Assembly (NCBI GenBank): GCA_019241525.1
Contig: JAFAWY010000101.1
Location: 86,096-150,095 of the forward strand
DNA length: 64,000 nucleotides
Direction of reading: 5' to 3'
DNA from: Pseudonocardiales bacterium
GTDB lineage: Bacteria; Actinomycetota; Actinomycetes; Mycobacteriales; Pseudonocardiaceae
Shown here: piece after piece, positions 53,892 to 63,023 of the stretch
Layout: each line of letters begins with the position of its first letter
Numbering within the stretch: the first letter of the stretch is position 1
Position numbers and translations under genes: made by a program
Notes under the pieces: model-generated
What the model was told of the DNA's origin: nothing
What the model saw: the letters and a program-made list of their open reading frames with translations, nothing else
Databases searched by the model: none

Positions 53892-55874
53892 GTGTCGAGC
53901 GTGGTCTGGATCTCCATCGCCATCGTGGTGGCGTTGCTGGTCGCGCTGGCCGTGGGTCTGCTGCTGGCTCGCCGCCGTCGGATCAGCATTGTCGAGAAGC
54001 CTGACCAGCAGGTGAAGGCGCCGCCGCCAGCACCTCAGCGCTACCAAGCCGGCGGCTCCATCAGCTTTTCCTCCGGGGGAGGGGGACCACCGGCGCCGGC
54101 TCCGCCACAGGCGTCTGCGCCCGCACCACCCAAGCCGCCGGCTGCTCCGCCCAAGGGACCTGCCCCGGTACGGCCAGAGTCGCCTGCACCGGCCCCGCCG
54201 AAGCGTCCGGCTGCTCCGCCCAGGAGACCCGCTCCAGCACGGCCGGAGGCTTCTGCACCGGCCCCACCGAAGCCACCAGCTGCGCCGCCCGAGCCGCCCG
54301 TTGCTCGGCCCAAGACGCCGGTGGCTCCGCCTGAGCCGCCGGCTGCCGCGCCAGATGCGCCTGCGCCGGTGCGTCCGGAGGCATCTGCGCCGGCCCCGCC
54401 CACGCCGCCGGTTGCGCCGCCCGAGCCGCCCGTGGCGCGGTCTGAGCCATCGGCTGCCGCGCCGGAGGCGCCTGCGCCGGTGCGTCCGGAGGCGTTTGCG
54501 CCAGCTCCGCCCACGCCGCCGGTTGCTCCGCCTGAGCCGCCGACTGCGGTCCCGGAGGCGTCTGCGCCGGCCCCGCCCAAGCCGCCGGCTGCCCAACCTG
54601 AGCCGCCCGCTCCCGTGGCGGAAGCGCCCGCCGCCCCGACTACCAAGCCGCCGGCTGCACAGCCCAAGCGGCCTCCCGCGCCGCCCAAACAGAAGCGCAA
54701 GCCGAAATTGGCAGGGCCGAGGCCGGTGCCGCCGGCAAACCTGGCCCCGCTGCCTACTCCCGCGCCGCCGGCCCCGGTCAAGCCTGCGCCGCCGGAACCG
54801 CCCCCGGTTAAGCCTGCGCATCCTGAGCCGGCTGTCACGGCGCCAGTGGTTCCCGAGGCACCGGCTAAGCCCCCGCTGCCCGCACCGGCTGTCACGGCGC
54901 CGCCGGCTCTCGAAGCACCAGCCGAGCTGGTCGAGCCGATCGACGCGCCTGCTGGTCGGTTGGTCCGGTTGCGAGGCCGGCTGGCCCGGTCCCGCTCAGC
55001 ATTTGGGCAGAGCCTGCTGGGTCTGCTCGGGGCTGGAGATCTGGACGAGGATTCGTGGACCGACGTGGAGGACACCCTGCTGCTTGCCGACCTGGGGGCG
55101 GCGACCACCACCGAGATCGTGGAGCGGCTGCGCGCTGAACTTGCCGCGCGCGCTGTGCGTACCGCCGAGCAGGCCCGGGCGGCGCTGCGTGACGTGCTGA
55201 TCGAGGCGTTGCGGCCAGAGCTGGACCGGTCGGTACGGGCGCTGCCGCACAGCAACAACGGCACCAAGACTCCCGGCGTGGTGCTCATCGCCGGCGTGAA
55301 CGGCACCGGCAAGACAACTACCACCGGTAAGCTGGCTCGGGTTCTAGTCGCCAACGGCCGCCGGGTACTGCTCGGCGCAGCTGACACCTTCCGCGCTGCC
55401 GCTGTTGACCAGCTGGCCACCTGGGGGGAGCGGGCCGGCGCGGAGGTCGTGCGCGGGCCTGAGGGCGCGGATCCGGCGAGCGTGGCGTTCGAGGCCGTCA
55501 AGCGGGGTAACGCCAACGGAGTAGACACGGTACTGATCGACACCGCTGGCCGGTTGCACACCAAAACCGGCCTGATGGATGAGCTCGGCAAGGTCAAGCG
55601 GGTGGTCTCCAAGCAGACCGAGGTCGACGAGGTGCTGCTGGTGTTGGACGCGACCACCGGTCAAAACGGCATAGCCCAGGCTCGGGTGTTCCGCGAGGTC
55701 GTCGACGTCACCGGGATTGTGCTGACCAAGCTGGACGGCACCGCCAAGGGTGGCATCGTCTTCCACGTCCAGCGGGAACTTGGCGTTCCGGTCAAACTGG
55801 TCGGTCTCGGCGAAGGCGTCGACGACCTTGCGCCGTTCGAGCCCGCCGCGTTCGTGGACGCGCTGTTGGGCTAA
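53892..55874 (+). CDS. ftsY: Signal recognition particle receptor FtsY with long Pro/Ala linker
   Basis: FtsY docks SRP-ribosome complexes at the membrane. The 660-aa protein has an N-terminal membrane helix (about 4-26, VVWISIAIVVALLVALAVGLLL), then a 300-residue Pro/Ala-rich segment (about 40-350), then the NG GTPase domain: GVNGTGKTTTTGKLAR near 467, DTFRAAAVDQL, DTAGRLHTK and TKLDGTAKGG. The linker has repeated PxAPP-type units and is much longer than in most FtsY proteins. The start is GTG. The GTPase part is complete. Confidence 0.95.
   Translation: MSSVVWISIAIVVALLVALAVGLLLARRRRISIVEKPDQQVKAPPPAPQRYQAGGSISFSSGGGGPPAPAPPQASAPAPPKPPAAPPKGPAPVRPESPAPAPPKRPAAPPRRPAPARPEASAPAPPKPPAAPPEPPVARPKTPVAPPEPPAAAPDAPAPVRPEASAPAPPTPPVAPPEPPVARSEPSAAAPEAPAPVRPEAFAPAPPTPPVAPPEPPTAVPEASAPAPPKPPAAQPEPPAPVAEAPAAPTTKPPAAQPKRPPAPPKQKRKPKLAGPRPVPPANLAPLPTPAPPAPVKPAPPEPPPVKPAHPEPAVTAPVVPEAPAKPPLPAPAVTAPPALEAPAELVEPIDAPAGRLVRLRGRLARSRSAFGQSLLGLLGAGDLDEDSWTDVEDTLLLADLGAATTTEIVERLRAELAARAVRTAEQARAALRDVLIEALRPELDRSVRALPHSNNGTKTPGVVLIAGVNGTGKTTTTGKLARVLVANGRRVLLGAADTFRAAAVDQLATWGERAGAEVVRGPEGADPASVAFEAVKRGNANGVDTVLIDTAGRLHTKTGLMDELGKVKRVVSKQTEVDEVLLVLDATTGQNGIAQARVFREVVDVTGIVLTKLDGTAKGGIVFHVQRELGVPVKLVGLGEGVDDLAPFEPAAFVDALLG
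54060..54960 (+). repeat. Degenerate Pro/Ala-coding repeat region inside ftsY
   Basis: Within ftsY the DNA repeats short units coding PAPPxPPAAPPxP, for example GCGCCGGCCCCGCC and variants, over about 0.9 kb. Units are imperfect and vary in spacing. The same repetition makes long G/R-rich open frames on the opposite strand, which are shadows. Confidence 0.75.
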
Positions 55875-55950
55875 CTGTTCGTAGCACAGGGCCGCGCAAA
55901 AACGTACATCACGTCTATCGCAACCTGGATGTAACAACAGAGCCAGCACA

Positions 55951-55967
55951 GTTAACGTCGCTGAAAC
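55951..55967 (+). promoter_or_regulatory. GlnR-like box upstream of amtB
   Basis: GTTAACGTCGCTGAAAC shows the AC-N9-AC core with the GAAAC half site typical of actinobacterial GlnR boxes (gTnAC-N6-GaAAC). A second GAAAC (55985-55989) lies further toward the gene. GlnR normally activates amtB-glnK under nitrogen limitation, so this is a good candidate, though unproven. Confidence 0.6.
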
Positions 55968-56057
55968 GAACGGCGCGCTTGGGCGAAACACCCGATGCTC
56001 ACTCTTTTCACACGCGCCACCCGATCGTGGTGCCGTGTTCGACGAAGGAGTGAACCT

Positions 56058-57431
56058 GTGCCAGACACTGGTGACACTGCCTGGATGCTCGCCAGCTCAG
56101 CCTTGGTCCTGCTGATGACTCCAGGCCTGGCGTTCTTCTACGGCGGCATGGTCCGCTCGAAGAGCGTGCTGAACATGATAATGATGAGCATGTCCGCGAT
56201 GGGAGTCGTGGGCGTCCTCTGGGTGCTTTACGGCTACTCGGAGGCATTCGGTAACGACGTCAGTCACGGCCTGGTCGGCAATCCGTTCGAGCACTGGGGG
56301 CTGCACGGTCTTTACGGAGGTACTTACCTCGCCAGCGGGGGATCCAAGGTCGACATCCCTCTGGTGGGAACTCTCCCCGCGACAGTGTTCGTGGCGTTCC
56401 AGGCGATGTTCGCGATTATCACGGTGGCTCTGGTGTCGGGAGCCGTGGCCGACCGGCTCCGGTTCGGGCCTTGGCTGGCATTCGCCGCGTTGTGGGCAAC
56501 ACTGGTGTACTTCCCGGTCGCACACTGGGTGTTCTCCTTCGACGGTGTCAGCGCCCCGGTCGGCGGCTGGATTGCCAACCGCCTCAAGGCGATCGACTTT
56601 GCCGGTGGGACAGCGGTGCACATCAACGCAGGTGCCGCTGGCCTGGCGTTGTGCTTGGTGTTGGGTAGGCGCCGCGGTTGGCCACGTGAGGCGATGCGGC
56701 CACACAACCTGCCATTGGTGATGCTTGGTGCTGGCCTGCTGTGGTTCGGGTGGTTTGGCTTCAACGCCGGATCGGCCACTGCCGCAAATGGCGTCGCAGG
56801 TATCACCTTCATCAACACCACGGTTGCCACCTGTGCGGCAATGTTGGGTTGGCTGCTGGTTGAGCGCATCCGGGATGGTCGGCCCACCAGCCTCGGCGCT
56901 GCATCGGGCCTTGTGGCCGGGCTGGTCGCCATTACTCCGTCGTGTTCCTCGGTCTCGCCCCTCGGTGCGATCGCGCTGGGAGTCATTGCGGGCGCGGTGT
57001 GTGCGCTTGCGGTCAGCATCAAGTTCCGCTTCGGCTTCGATGACTCGCTCGACGTGGTGGCCGTGCACCTCATCGGCGGTCTGGTCGGAACCCTGCTGGT
57101 TGGCTTCCTGGCCACTGCGTCGGCACCCGCCGGGGTCAACGGCCTGTTCTACGGCGGAGGTCTCGACCAGCTGTGGCGCCAGGCCCTGGCGGCCGTCGCC
57201 GTGATGATCTTCTCCTTCGTCGGTGCTTCGATCATCGCGCTGGTGCTGAAGTACACCATCGGTCTGCGGTTGGATGCCGAGGCCGAGCAGACCGGTATTG
57301 ATGAGTTCGAACACGCTGAGGCCGGCTACGAGCTCAGCACGATCTTCACCGGGAGCGGTCCGTCGAACAGCAAGCCCAGTCAACCGCTGACCACCGGTAA
57401 GGTCCCGGCCTCGGCCGGCCAGGAAGGGTGA
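56058..57431 (+). CDS. amtB: Ammonium transporter
   Basis: Amt proteins conduct ammonium across the membrane. The 457-aa protein starts at GTG after GAAGGAG (7 nt) with PDTGDTAWMLASSALVLLMTPGLAFFYGG and has about 11 membrane helices. The twin histidines are in GGTAVHINAGAAGLA and DVVAVHLIGGLVGTLL. A polar C-terminal tail ends in KVPASAGQEG, and GlnK is expected to bind to the cytoplasmic face. It runs into glnK after a few nucleotides, forming the usual amtB-glnK pair. Confidence 0.96.
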   Translation: MPDTGDTAWMLASSALVLLMTPGLAFFYGGMVRSKSVLNMIMMSMSAMGVVGVLWVLYGYSEAFGNDVSHGLVGNPFEHWGLHGLYGGTYLASGGSKVDIPLVGTLPATVFVAFQAMFAIITVALVSGAVADRLRFGPWLAFAALWATLVYFPVAHWVFSFDGVSAPVGGWIANRLKAIDFAGGTAVHINAGAAGLALCLVLGRRRGWPREAMRPHNLPLVMLGAGLLWFGWFGFNAGSATAANGVAGITFINTTVATCAAMLGWLLVERIRDGRPTSLGAASGLVAGLVAITPSCSSVSPLGAIALGVIAGAVCALAVSIKFRFGFDDSLDVVAVHLIGGLVGTLLVGFLATASAPAGVNGLFYGGGLDQLWRQALAAVAVMIFSFVGASIIALVLKYTIGLRLDAEAEQTGIDEFEHAEAGYELSTIFTGSGPSNSKPSQPLTTGKVPASAGQEG

Positions 57432-57776
<345 letters not shown>

Positions 57777-57799
57777 AGGGCATGGCCCAAGATGAGTCG

Positions 57800-57841
57800 T
57801 GGTGGGCACCGGTCGCATGGCCGGTGCCCACCAGACGTTTT
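57800..57841 (+). terminator. Intrinsic terminator after glnK
   Basis: A 13-bp perfect GC-rich stem (57800-57812 with 57821-57833, loop of 8 nt) is followed after 4 nt by TTTT. This is a standard intrinsic terminator 24 nt beyond the glnK stop, and it separates amtB-glnK from glnD. Confidence 0.85.
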
Positions 57842-57881
57842 CTCACGTCACCGAAATCTCGTTTTAACGCCGGAGAGGGCA

Positions 57882-57920
57882 GTTCACGTCCCTGAAACAC
57901 GCGCGTTCAGTAGCTGAAAC
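57882..57920 (+). promoter_or_regulatory. Tandem GlnR-like boxes upstream of glnD
   Basis: GTTCACGTCCCTGAAAC (57882-57898) has the AC-N9-AC core, and a second, weaker copy GTTCAGTAGCTGAAAC (57905-57920) follows 6 nt later. Further partial sites occur around 57843-57856 (TCACGTCACCGAAA) and at 57930-57934 (GAAAC). With the terminator just upstream, they suggest that glnD has its own GlnR-controlled promoter. Confidence 0.55.
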
Positions 57921-58033
57921 ACAATTCGCGAAACCTCGGTATCACGGTCGAGGGCATGGAGTTGGGCACCAGCCGCCGGGCGGTGGTGGCAGTGCTCGCC
58001 ACCAGCTCACGATTAGAGTAGGAGGGGCGGCAA

Positions 58034-60487
58034 ATGACGCGCTCTGGTGCGCTGCCCCGCGGCGGTGGTTCCGATGCCTCCGCGGAGGACCTCGTCAAAG
58101 CCCGGGCCGCACTGCTTGGCGGGAGCCCTCGGCAACGTCACCTGACAGCACCGGCGCTGCGGGCGGCGTTGGCAGATCTCTACGAACTATGGCTGACCTC
58201 CCGGTGTGCGGCAGTGGGCATCGGCAACGGCAGTGCGCTGGTCGCCGTGGGAGCCCTCGGACGCCGTGAGGTGGTGCCGTATTCGGACCTTGACCTCGTG
58301 CTGCTCCACGACGGCAAGCGCGATGTGGCGCAGCTGGCCGACGCCTTGTGGTACCCGTTGTGGGATGCTCGTGTCGAGCTTGATCACAGCGTTCGTACCG
58401 TCGGCCAGGCCGTTCAGGTAGCGACGACCGACTTGCGCGCCGCCCTCGGGTTGTTGGACGCCCGGCTGATCGCTGGGGACGAGGAACTGTTCACCGCGAT
58501 GGATACTGCGGTGCGGCGTGCCTGGCGTAGCGGTATCCGGGGCCGGCTCGAGGAACTGGCCGAATCTGCGCAGCAGCGCTGGGTGCGCAGTGGTGACATC
58601 GCTCACCGAGTGGAACCGGACCTCAAAAACGGTCATGGCGGGTTACGTGACATCCAATTGCTGGACGCGCTGGCTACCGGCCAACTCGTCGATCGGACCG
58701 GTTCGGACGTACGAGAGGCGCGCGAGCTGCTGCTGGATGTGCGCACCGAGGTGCATCGGCTGGCCGGGCGAGGCCGTGACGTGCTGCGCGCGCAGGAGGC
58801 CGACGATGTGGCCGCTGCGCTGGACCTCGGTGATCGTTTTGACTTGGCCCGGCGCCTATCCGGGGCGGCCCGCACCGTGGTCTACGCGGTGGACGTCGGG
58901 CTGCGCGTCGCGCGCGCGGCTGTGCCTCCCCGGGGGCGGGCGCGGCTGACCGGGCTGCGCAGTCTGGGGCGCGCGCCGCAGCGCCGCCCCTTGGACGAGG
59001 GGGTCGTCGAGCATGGTGGTCAGGTAGCGCTGGCGCGCGACGCCAATCCCGCGCGAGATCCGGCGCTGACCTTGCGGATTGCGGCGACGGCGGCACGAAC
59101 GGGGATGCCGATCGCCACCGGCACTCTCAGTACCCTTGCCGACACCGCTCCAGAACTGCGCCAGCCATGGCCGCGGCTCGCTTTGGAGGAGCTGTTATCA
59201 CTGCTGGGTGCTGGTCCTGCAGCGGTAGATGTCATCGAGGCTATGGACCGTACCGGGCTGTGGGGCCGGTTGTTTCCCGAATGGGGTGCGGTACGGGACC
59301 TGCCCCCGCGGGATCAGGCACACGTGTGGACCGTTGACCGCCATCTCGTCGAGGCAGCGGCTCAAGCCGCCTTGTTGACCACCAGGGTCAGGCGCCCGGA
59401 TTTGCTGCTGCTCGGTGCGCTGCTGCACGACCTGGGTAAGGGGCGCGGTGGCGACCATTCGGTCGTCGGCGCTGCCCTGGCCGAACAGATTGGCCACCGG
59501 CTCGGGTTGTGGCCCTCTGACGTTGCGACCTTGCGCGCGGTGGTGCGCCATCACTTGCTGCTGCCCCATACCGCGACCCGTCGTGATCTCCAGGATCCCG
59601 CGACCGCTCAACGGGTGGTTGCCACGCTCGACGGGGACCCGGTTTTGCTCGAGCTGCTGGTTGCGTTGGCAGAAGCCGACAGCCTGGCCACCGGCCCCGG
59701 CGTCTGGACCGAATGGCGTGCCGCGCTGATCTCCGACCTTGCCGATCGTTGCCGCGCGGTGCTCGCCGGACGACCACCACCGGGCCCAGAGCCGCTGACC
59801 GGGGAAGACCAGGCGCTGGTGCGGCGCTGCGTCCAGAGCGGCTCGGTGCACGTGGCCGCCAACACTCTCGGCGGGCAGCGGGCGACGACCATCGTGATGG
59901 TCGTCAGCCCTGGCCAGCCGGGTGTGCTGTCGTTAGCCGCCGGGGTGCTCGCATTGCATTCGCTGCAGGTCCACTCGGCCGACAGCCGCGTTGTCGATCT
60001 GCCTGAAGGCTCCGCGGCGGTGGAAAGCTTCACCGTCTCACCCCGCTTCGGTCGGTTACCTGACGTCGCACTGCTGCGCCAGGACCTCCTGCGGGCCCTG
60101 GACGGTTCCCTGTCCTTGGCCACTGCGCTGGCGGCCAAAGAACGTGACTACGGCGAAGCTTCGATGCCAGGGACGCAACTATCCGAAACCGACAGCAAAG
60201 TGTTGTGGTTCGATGACGAGGCGACCGGCGCGGTGATCCTCGAACTGCGCACCACTGACCGAATCGGGTTGCTACATCGGGTTGCCGCCGCATTAGAGGG
60301 TAACGCCGTCGTCGTCCGGTGGGCTCGGGTCGCGACGCTGGGCAACTCAGTGGTGGACTCATTCTGTCTGACTGTCTCCGACGCTGACGGTATTTCCGCA
60401 GGTGAGAGCCCCCATGCTAGTCCGAATGCGTTACCAGGCGAGGTACGCGAACGCATCGAGCGTGCAGTGCTCAGCGCGGCTCGATGA
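58034..60487 (+). CDS. glnD: PII uridylyl/adenylyltransferase GlnD
   Basis: GlnD adds and removes the nucleotidyl group on PII Tyr51 in response to nitrogen status. The 817-aa protein has the nucleotidyltransferase signature GALGRREVVPYSDLDLVLLH (73-92, metal ligands Asp85 and Asp87), the HD motif LLHDLGKGRGGDHS near 462 and two C-terminal ACT domains (ATTIVMVVSPGQPG and VILELRTTDRIGLLHRVAAAL). AGGAGGG lies 7 nt before the ATG. It is separated from glnK by a terminator. Confidence 0.96.
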   Translation: MTRSGALPRGGGSDASAEDLVKARAALLGGSPRQRHLTAPALRAALADLYELWLTSRCAAVGIGNGSALVAVGALGRREVVPYSDLDLVLLHDGKRDVAQLADALWYPLWDARVELDHSVRTVGQAVQVATTDLRAALGLLDARLIAGDEELFTAMDTAVRRAWRSGIRGRLEELAESAQQRWVRSGDIAHRVEPDLKNGHGGLRDIQLLDALATGQLVDRTGSDVREARELLLDVRTEVHRLAGRGRDVLRAQEADDVAAALDLGDRFDLARRLSGAARTVVYAVDVGLRVARAAVPPRGRARLTGLRSLGRAPQRRPLDEGVVEHGGQVALARDANPARDPALTLRIAATAARTGMPIATGTLSTLADTAPELRQPWPRLALEELLSLLGAGPAAVDVIEAMDRTGLWGRLFPEWGAVRDLPPRDQAHVWTVDRHLVEAAAQAALLTTRVRRPDLLLLGALLHDLGKGRGGDHSVVGAALAEQIGHRLGLWPSDVATLRAVVRHHLLLPHTATRRDLQDPATAQRVVATLDGDPVLLELLVALAEADSLATGPGVWTEWRAALISDLADRCRAVLAGRPPPGPEPLTGEDQALVRRCVQSGSVHVAANTLGGQRATTIVMVVSPGQPGVLSLAAGVLALHSLQVHSADSRVVDLPEGSAAVESFTVSPRFGRLPDVALLRQDLLRALDGSLSLATALAAKERDYGEASMPGTQLSETDSKVLWFDDEATGAVILELRTTDRIGLLHRVAAALEGNAVVVRWARVATLGNSVVDSFCLTVSDADGISAGESPHASPNALPGEVRERIERAVLSAAR

Positions 60488-60512
60488 GCACCGGGGGCTA
60501 CCATCCCGCCAC

Positions 60513-61574
60513 ATGCACGGAAGCCGAGACGAGGTCGTACCCATACCTCCGCCGTTCGACATCGTGTTGCGCGGGTTCGACCGCCAGCAGGTCATCGACC
60601 ACGTCAACGCGCTCAAAGCTCGAGTTGGCGCCCTCGGAGCCGAGCGGGATGCTGCGCTGCAGCGAGCCGTCGACCTCAGCGACAAACTCGAACAAGTGCG
60701 GCGTGAGGCGGCTGAGGCCGCCCGGCAGGTGGAACACCTCCGTCGCGATGCGCAAGATGCGGCCGCCGAGCTGGATCGCCTGCAGCGATCGCCGCTGGCC
60801 GGCGCAACTGCGCGGATCCAGCGGATGCTGCAGATGGCCGAAGACGAGGCAGCCGAGCTGCGGGCTAGCGCCGAGCAGGAGACTCGATCACTACGCGAGA
60901 ATGCCCGCGCCGAGACCGATCGGCTGCTGGCCGAGACGAGGCAACTGTGTGCGCGTCTGGAGGCGGAGTCTGCCAGCCGGCGGCGCGCCGAAGAGGCCGA
61001 CTCCGCCGGCCGTAGGCAGCAAGCTGAACAGCGGACCGAGCAGGAAATCGCCCACCGGCAAGCTCAGACGCAAGACTGGGTCAGCGACTATCAGACCCGC
61101 AGTATCGCCGCGCTGTACTTGCTGATGCAGCTCGCCGGTGAGCGGTTGAGCAACCGGGTGGTCAAGGTCAAGCAGCAGGTCACCGCCGCGAGAACACTTC
61201 GATCGGAGGTCACCGGTCAGCTGTCCGCGGTGCAGCGGCTGCTGACCGAGGCGCTCGGCGTAGCCGAACAGGCCACCCCGGCCGAGCAGGCCGAGCGTGA
61301 GCAGGCCGAGCGTGAGCAGGCCGAGCAGGAGCAGGCCCAGCGCAGTCAGGATCAACGCGAACAGACCCAGCACACTCGGGTGCAGCCCGATGAGCACGCC
61401 ACGCGCACCGAAGCGGCTAAGTCGTCGGACGACACACCGTCACCGCGGCCGGCGGGCGGCACTGGTCGGTCCGGCCGCGGGCGTGCGGCATCTCCACAGG
61501 AGGACCAGACGGTCCCGATCCGCCGGCCACAGCCGGCTGATCAGCCCACCGCGAGGTTCGGCCTGCACCCCTGA
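60513..61574 (+). CDS. DivIVA-domain coiled-coil protein
   Basis: The 353-aa protein starts at ATG with a DivIVA-type N-terminus (PPPFDIVLRGFDRQQVIDHVNALKARVG), followed by a long coiled coil rich in Ala, Arg and Glu (about 40-290) and a low-complexity C-terminal tail. DivIVA-type proteins bind curved membranes and organise poles or septa. The tail contains REQAE/EQAEQ-type repeats (see 61284-61343). Its stop directly abuts the convergent FAD oxidoreductase gene. Confidence 0.82.
   Translation: MHGSRDEVVPIPPPFDIVLRGFDRQQVIDHVNALKARVGALGAERDAALQRAVDLSDKLEQVRREAAEAARQVEHLRRDAQDAAAELDRLQRSPLAGATARIQRMLQMAEDEAAELRASAEQETRSLRENARAETDRLLAETRQLCARLEAESASRRRAEEADSAGRRQQAEQRTEQEIAHRQAQTQDWVSDYQTRSIAALYLLMQLAGERLSNRVVKVKQQVTAARTLRSEVTGQLSAVQRLLTEALGVAEQATPAEQAEREQAEREQAEQEQAQRSQDQREQTQHTRVQPDEHATRTEAAKSSDDTPSPRPAGGTGRSGRGRAASPQEDQTVPIRRPQPADQPTARFGLHP
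61284..61343 (+). repeat. Four tandem 15-bp units in the DivIVA-like gene
   Basis: GAGCAGGCCGAGCGT occurs twice in a row (61284-61298, 61299-61313), followed by two units with changes near their ends (61314-61328, 61329-61343). They code EQAER-type pentapeptides in the tail and keep the frame. Such short tandem repeats can change copy number. Confidence 0.85.
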
Positions 61575-63023
61575 TCACACCACGTCGGGCGCGCCTGTCG
61601 GCACAGTCGACAGGGCGGTGAGGAGTTGTTCTGGGCTGGGTTCGACCATCGGCCGCGGAATATCGCCCCTCCTGAGTACCTCCTGCACCCGCGCAACGAG
61701 CTGGGGGTTCTGATAGATCTCAGCAGGTCCGCGTAGCGCGCCCATAAGCGTCCAGACCGCGCGGAAGGCGAGCGGATCGACCAGGGCAGCCGCGCGGATT
61801 TGCGCGAAGGTCACCCGGTCCCGGATGGGCGGGGTCGCTGGCGGCGGTGCTGCACCTAGCACGGACTGCCACAGCGTTGCCAGCAGCGCCGCATCAGCGG
61901 CCGCCTGGTCGCCATACCACGGGGCTATGTGTGCCGTGACAGCGTCGTCCATCGCCAGCGTCTGCGCCCGCGGGTCGTCCGGGTACCTGTCGAGCACGTC
62001 GACCAGATCGACCGCTGCCCGTAGCGCCAGGCTCAGCCCACGCCCGAAGGTCGGGTTGGTCGTACACACCGCGTCGCCGACCGCGTGCAGGCCGGTGGCG
62101 ACCGGCTGCCCCGCGACGACGAGCCGGCGCAGCGTGTTGTGCAGCCCGCCCATTGCCGCGACATCGCTGATCGGCTCCAGCACATCCAGCCAGGCGGCGA
62201 GCGTCGGAACTGTGCGCAGCACAGCGGTGAAGACTTCGGGGTGGTGCGCGCCGCGGAAACGGCGATCCGCAGCAAGCGGTGCCAGCGCGAGCAGCATCGT
62301 ATTGTGGTCGGCTCCCCAGATGCCCGCGACGAATTCCTTGAACGCGGACACGATTCGAGTGGTTGGCAGGCCCGGTAGTCCGGTGACAGTCCGCAGCCGG
62401 TACTGGCGGCTGTAATAGGCGAGCCCGCATTCGGCCCACCTGAACTCGCTTTGGCCAGCGCCGATCGCAACGAGCCACCGGTCGAGCCGGGTGCGCCGGC
62501 CCCCTGCGTCGACGACCCCGTCTGCGGTCAGCTCGCCGTGGTCGGTGCCCACCCCGACGATGTGGGGAGGTCGGCCCGGTGCGGCGATCAGGCCGGTCAC
62601 CCGCACCCCACCGTGCAGCGTCACGCCCGGCTCAGCGGCCGCCCACCGGCGCAGCACCCAGTCCACCGTCGACCGGCGGGTCATCAGCACCATCAGCTGC
62701 TCGTCACCGGGCCAGGCGGACCGGTCGGCCAGACTCGGAGGCATCTGAGTGGCCAGCGCCGCTTCTACCACTCCGGCGTCGCGCAGGGCCATGTAAAGGT
62801 CGGGCAACCGGTGCCGCAGGAGGTTACGGCACAACGCAAGCAGGATGTGGGGTTGCACGACCTGGGGTGCCGTCGCCCGCAAGGCCACCGTGGCGGCGGT
62901 TTCCACATCGGCGGCTGGTACCAGGCTGTCCTGCTCCACAACGACGACGTCATGTCCGGCCCTGGCCAGCATCAGCGACGTGATCAGCCCGGCCGCGCTT
63001 CCCCCGATCACAACGATCCGCAT
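61575..63023 (-). CDS. FAD-dependent oxidoreductase (hydroxylase/halogenase-like)
   Basis: The 482-aa flavoprotein starts at MRIVVIGGSAAGLITSLMLARAG, a clean Rossmann FAD motif, has VVVVEQDSL with an Asp/Glu ribose contact, QVVQPHILLALCRNL, and AVGDAVCTTNPTFGRGLSLALRAAVDLV as the second FAD motif. It belongs to the same broad group as the FAD oxidoreductase at 6.8 kb but is only distantly similar. The substrate is unknown. It sits alone between divIVA-like and ffh genes, where I would not expect an insertion. The palindrome at 63125-63142 lies about 100 nt upstream. Confidence 0.8.
   Translation of the reverse strand: MRIVVIGGSAAGLITSLMLARAGHDVVVVEQDSLVPAADVETAATVALRATAPQVVQPHILLALCRNLLRHRLPDLYMALRDAGVVEAALATQMPPSLADRSAWPGDEQLMVLMTRRSTVDWVLRRWAAAEPGVTLHGGVRVTGLIAAPGRPPHIVGVGTDHGELTADGVVDAGGRRTRLDRWLVAIGAGQSEFRWAECGLAYYSRQYRLRTVTGLPGLPTTRIVSAFKEFVAGIWGADHNTMLLALAPLAADRRFRGAHHPEVFTAVLRTVPTLAAWLDVLEPISDVAAMGGLHNTLRRLVVAGQPVATGLHAVGDAVCTTNPTFGRGLSLALRAAVDLVDVLDRYPDDPRAQTLAMDDAVTAHIAPWYGDQAAADAALLATLWQSVLGAAPPPATPPIRDRVTFAQIRAAALVDPLAFRAVWTLMGALRGPAEIYQNPQLVARVQEVLRRGDIPRPMVEPSPEQLLTALSTVPTGAPDVV

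Noticed and set aside
54041..55657. Long open frame on the minus strand opposite ftsY (and another at 53853-54821).
   Set aside because: It encodes a Gly/Ser/Ala- or Arg-rich repeat sequence that mirrors the Pro/Ala codons of ftsY; no domain, no ribosome site. A shadow of biased codon use.
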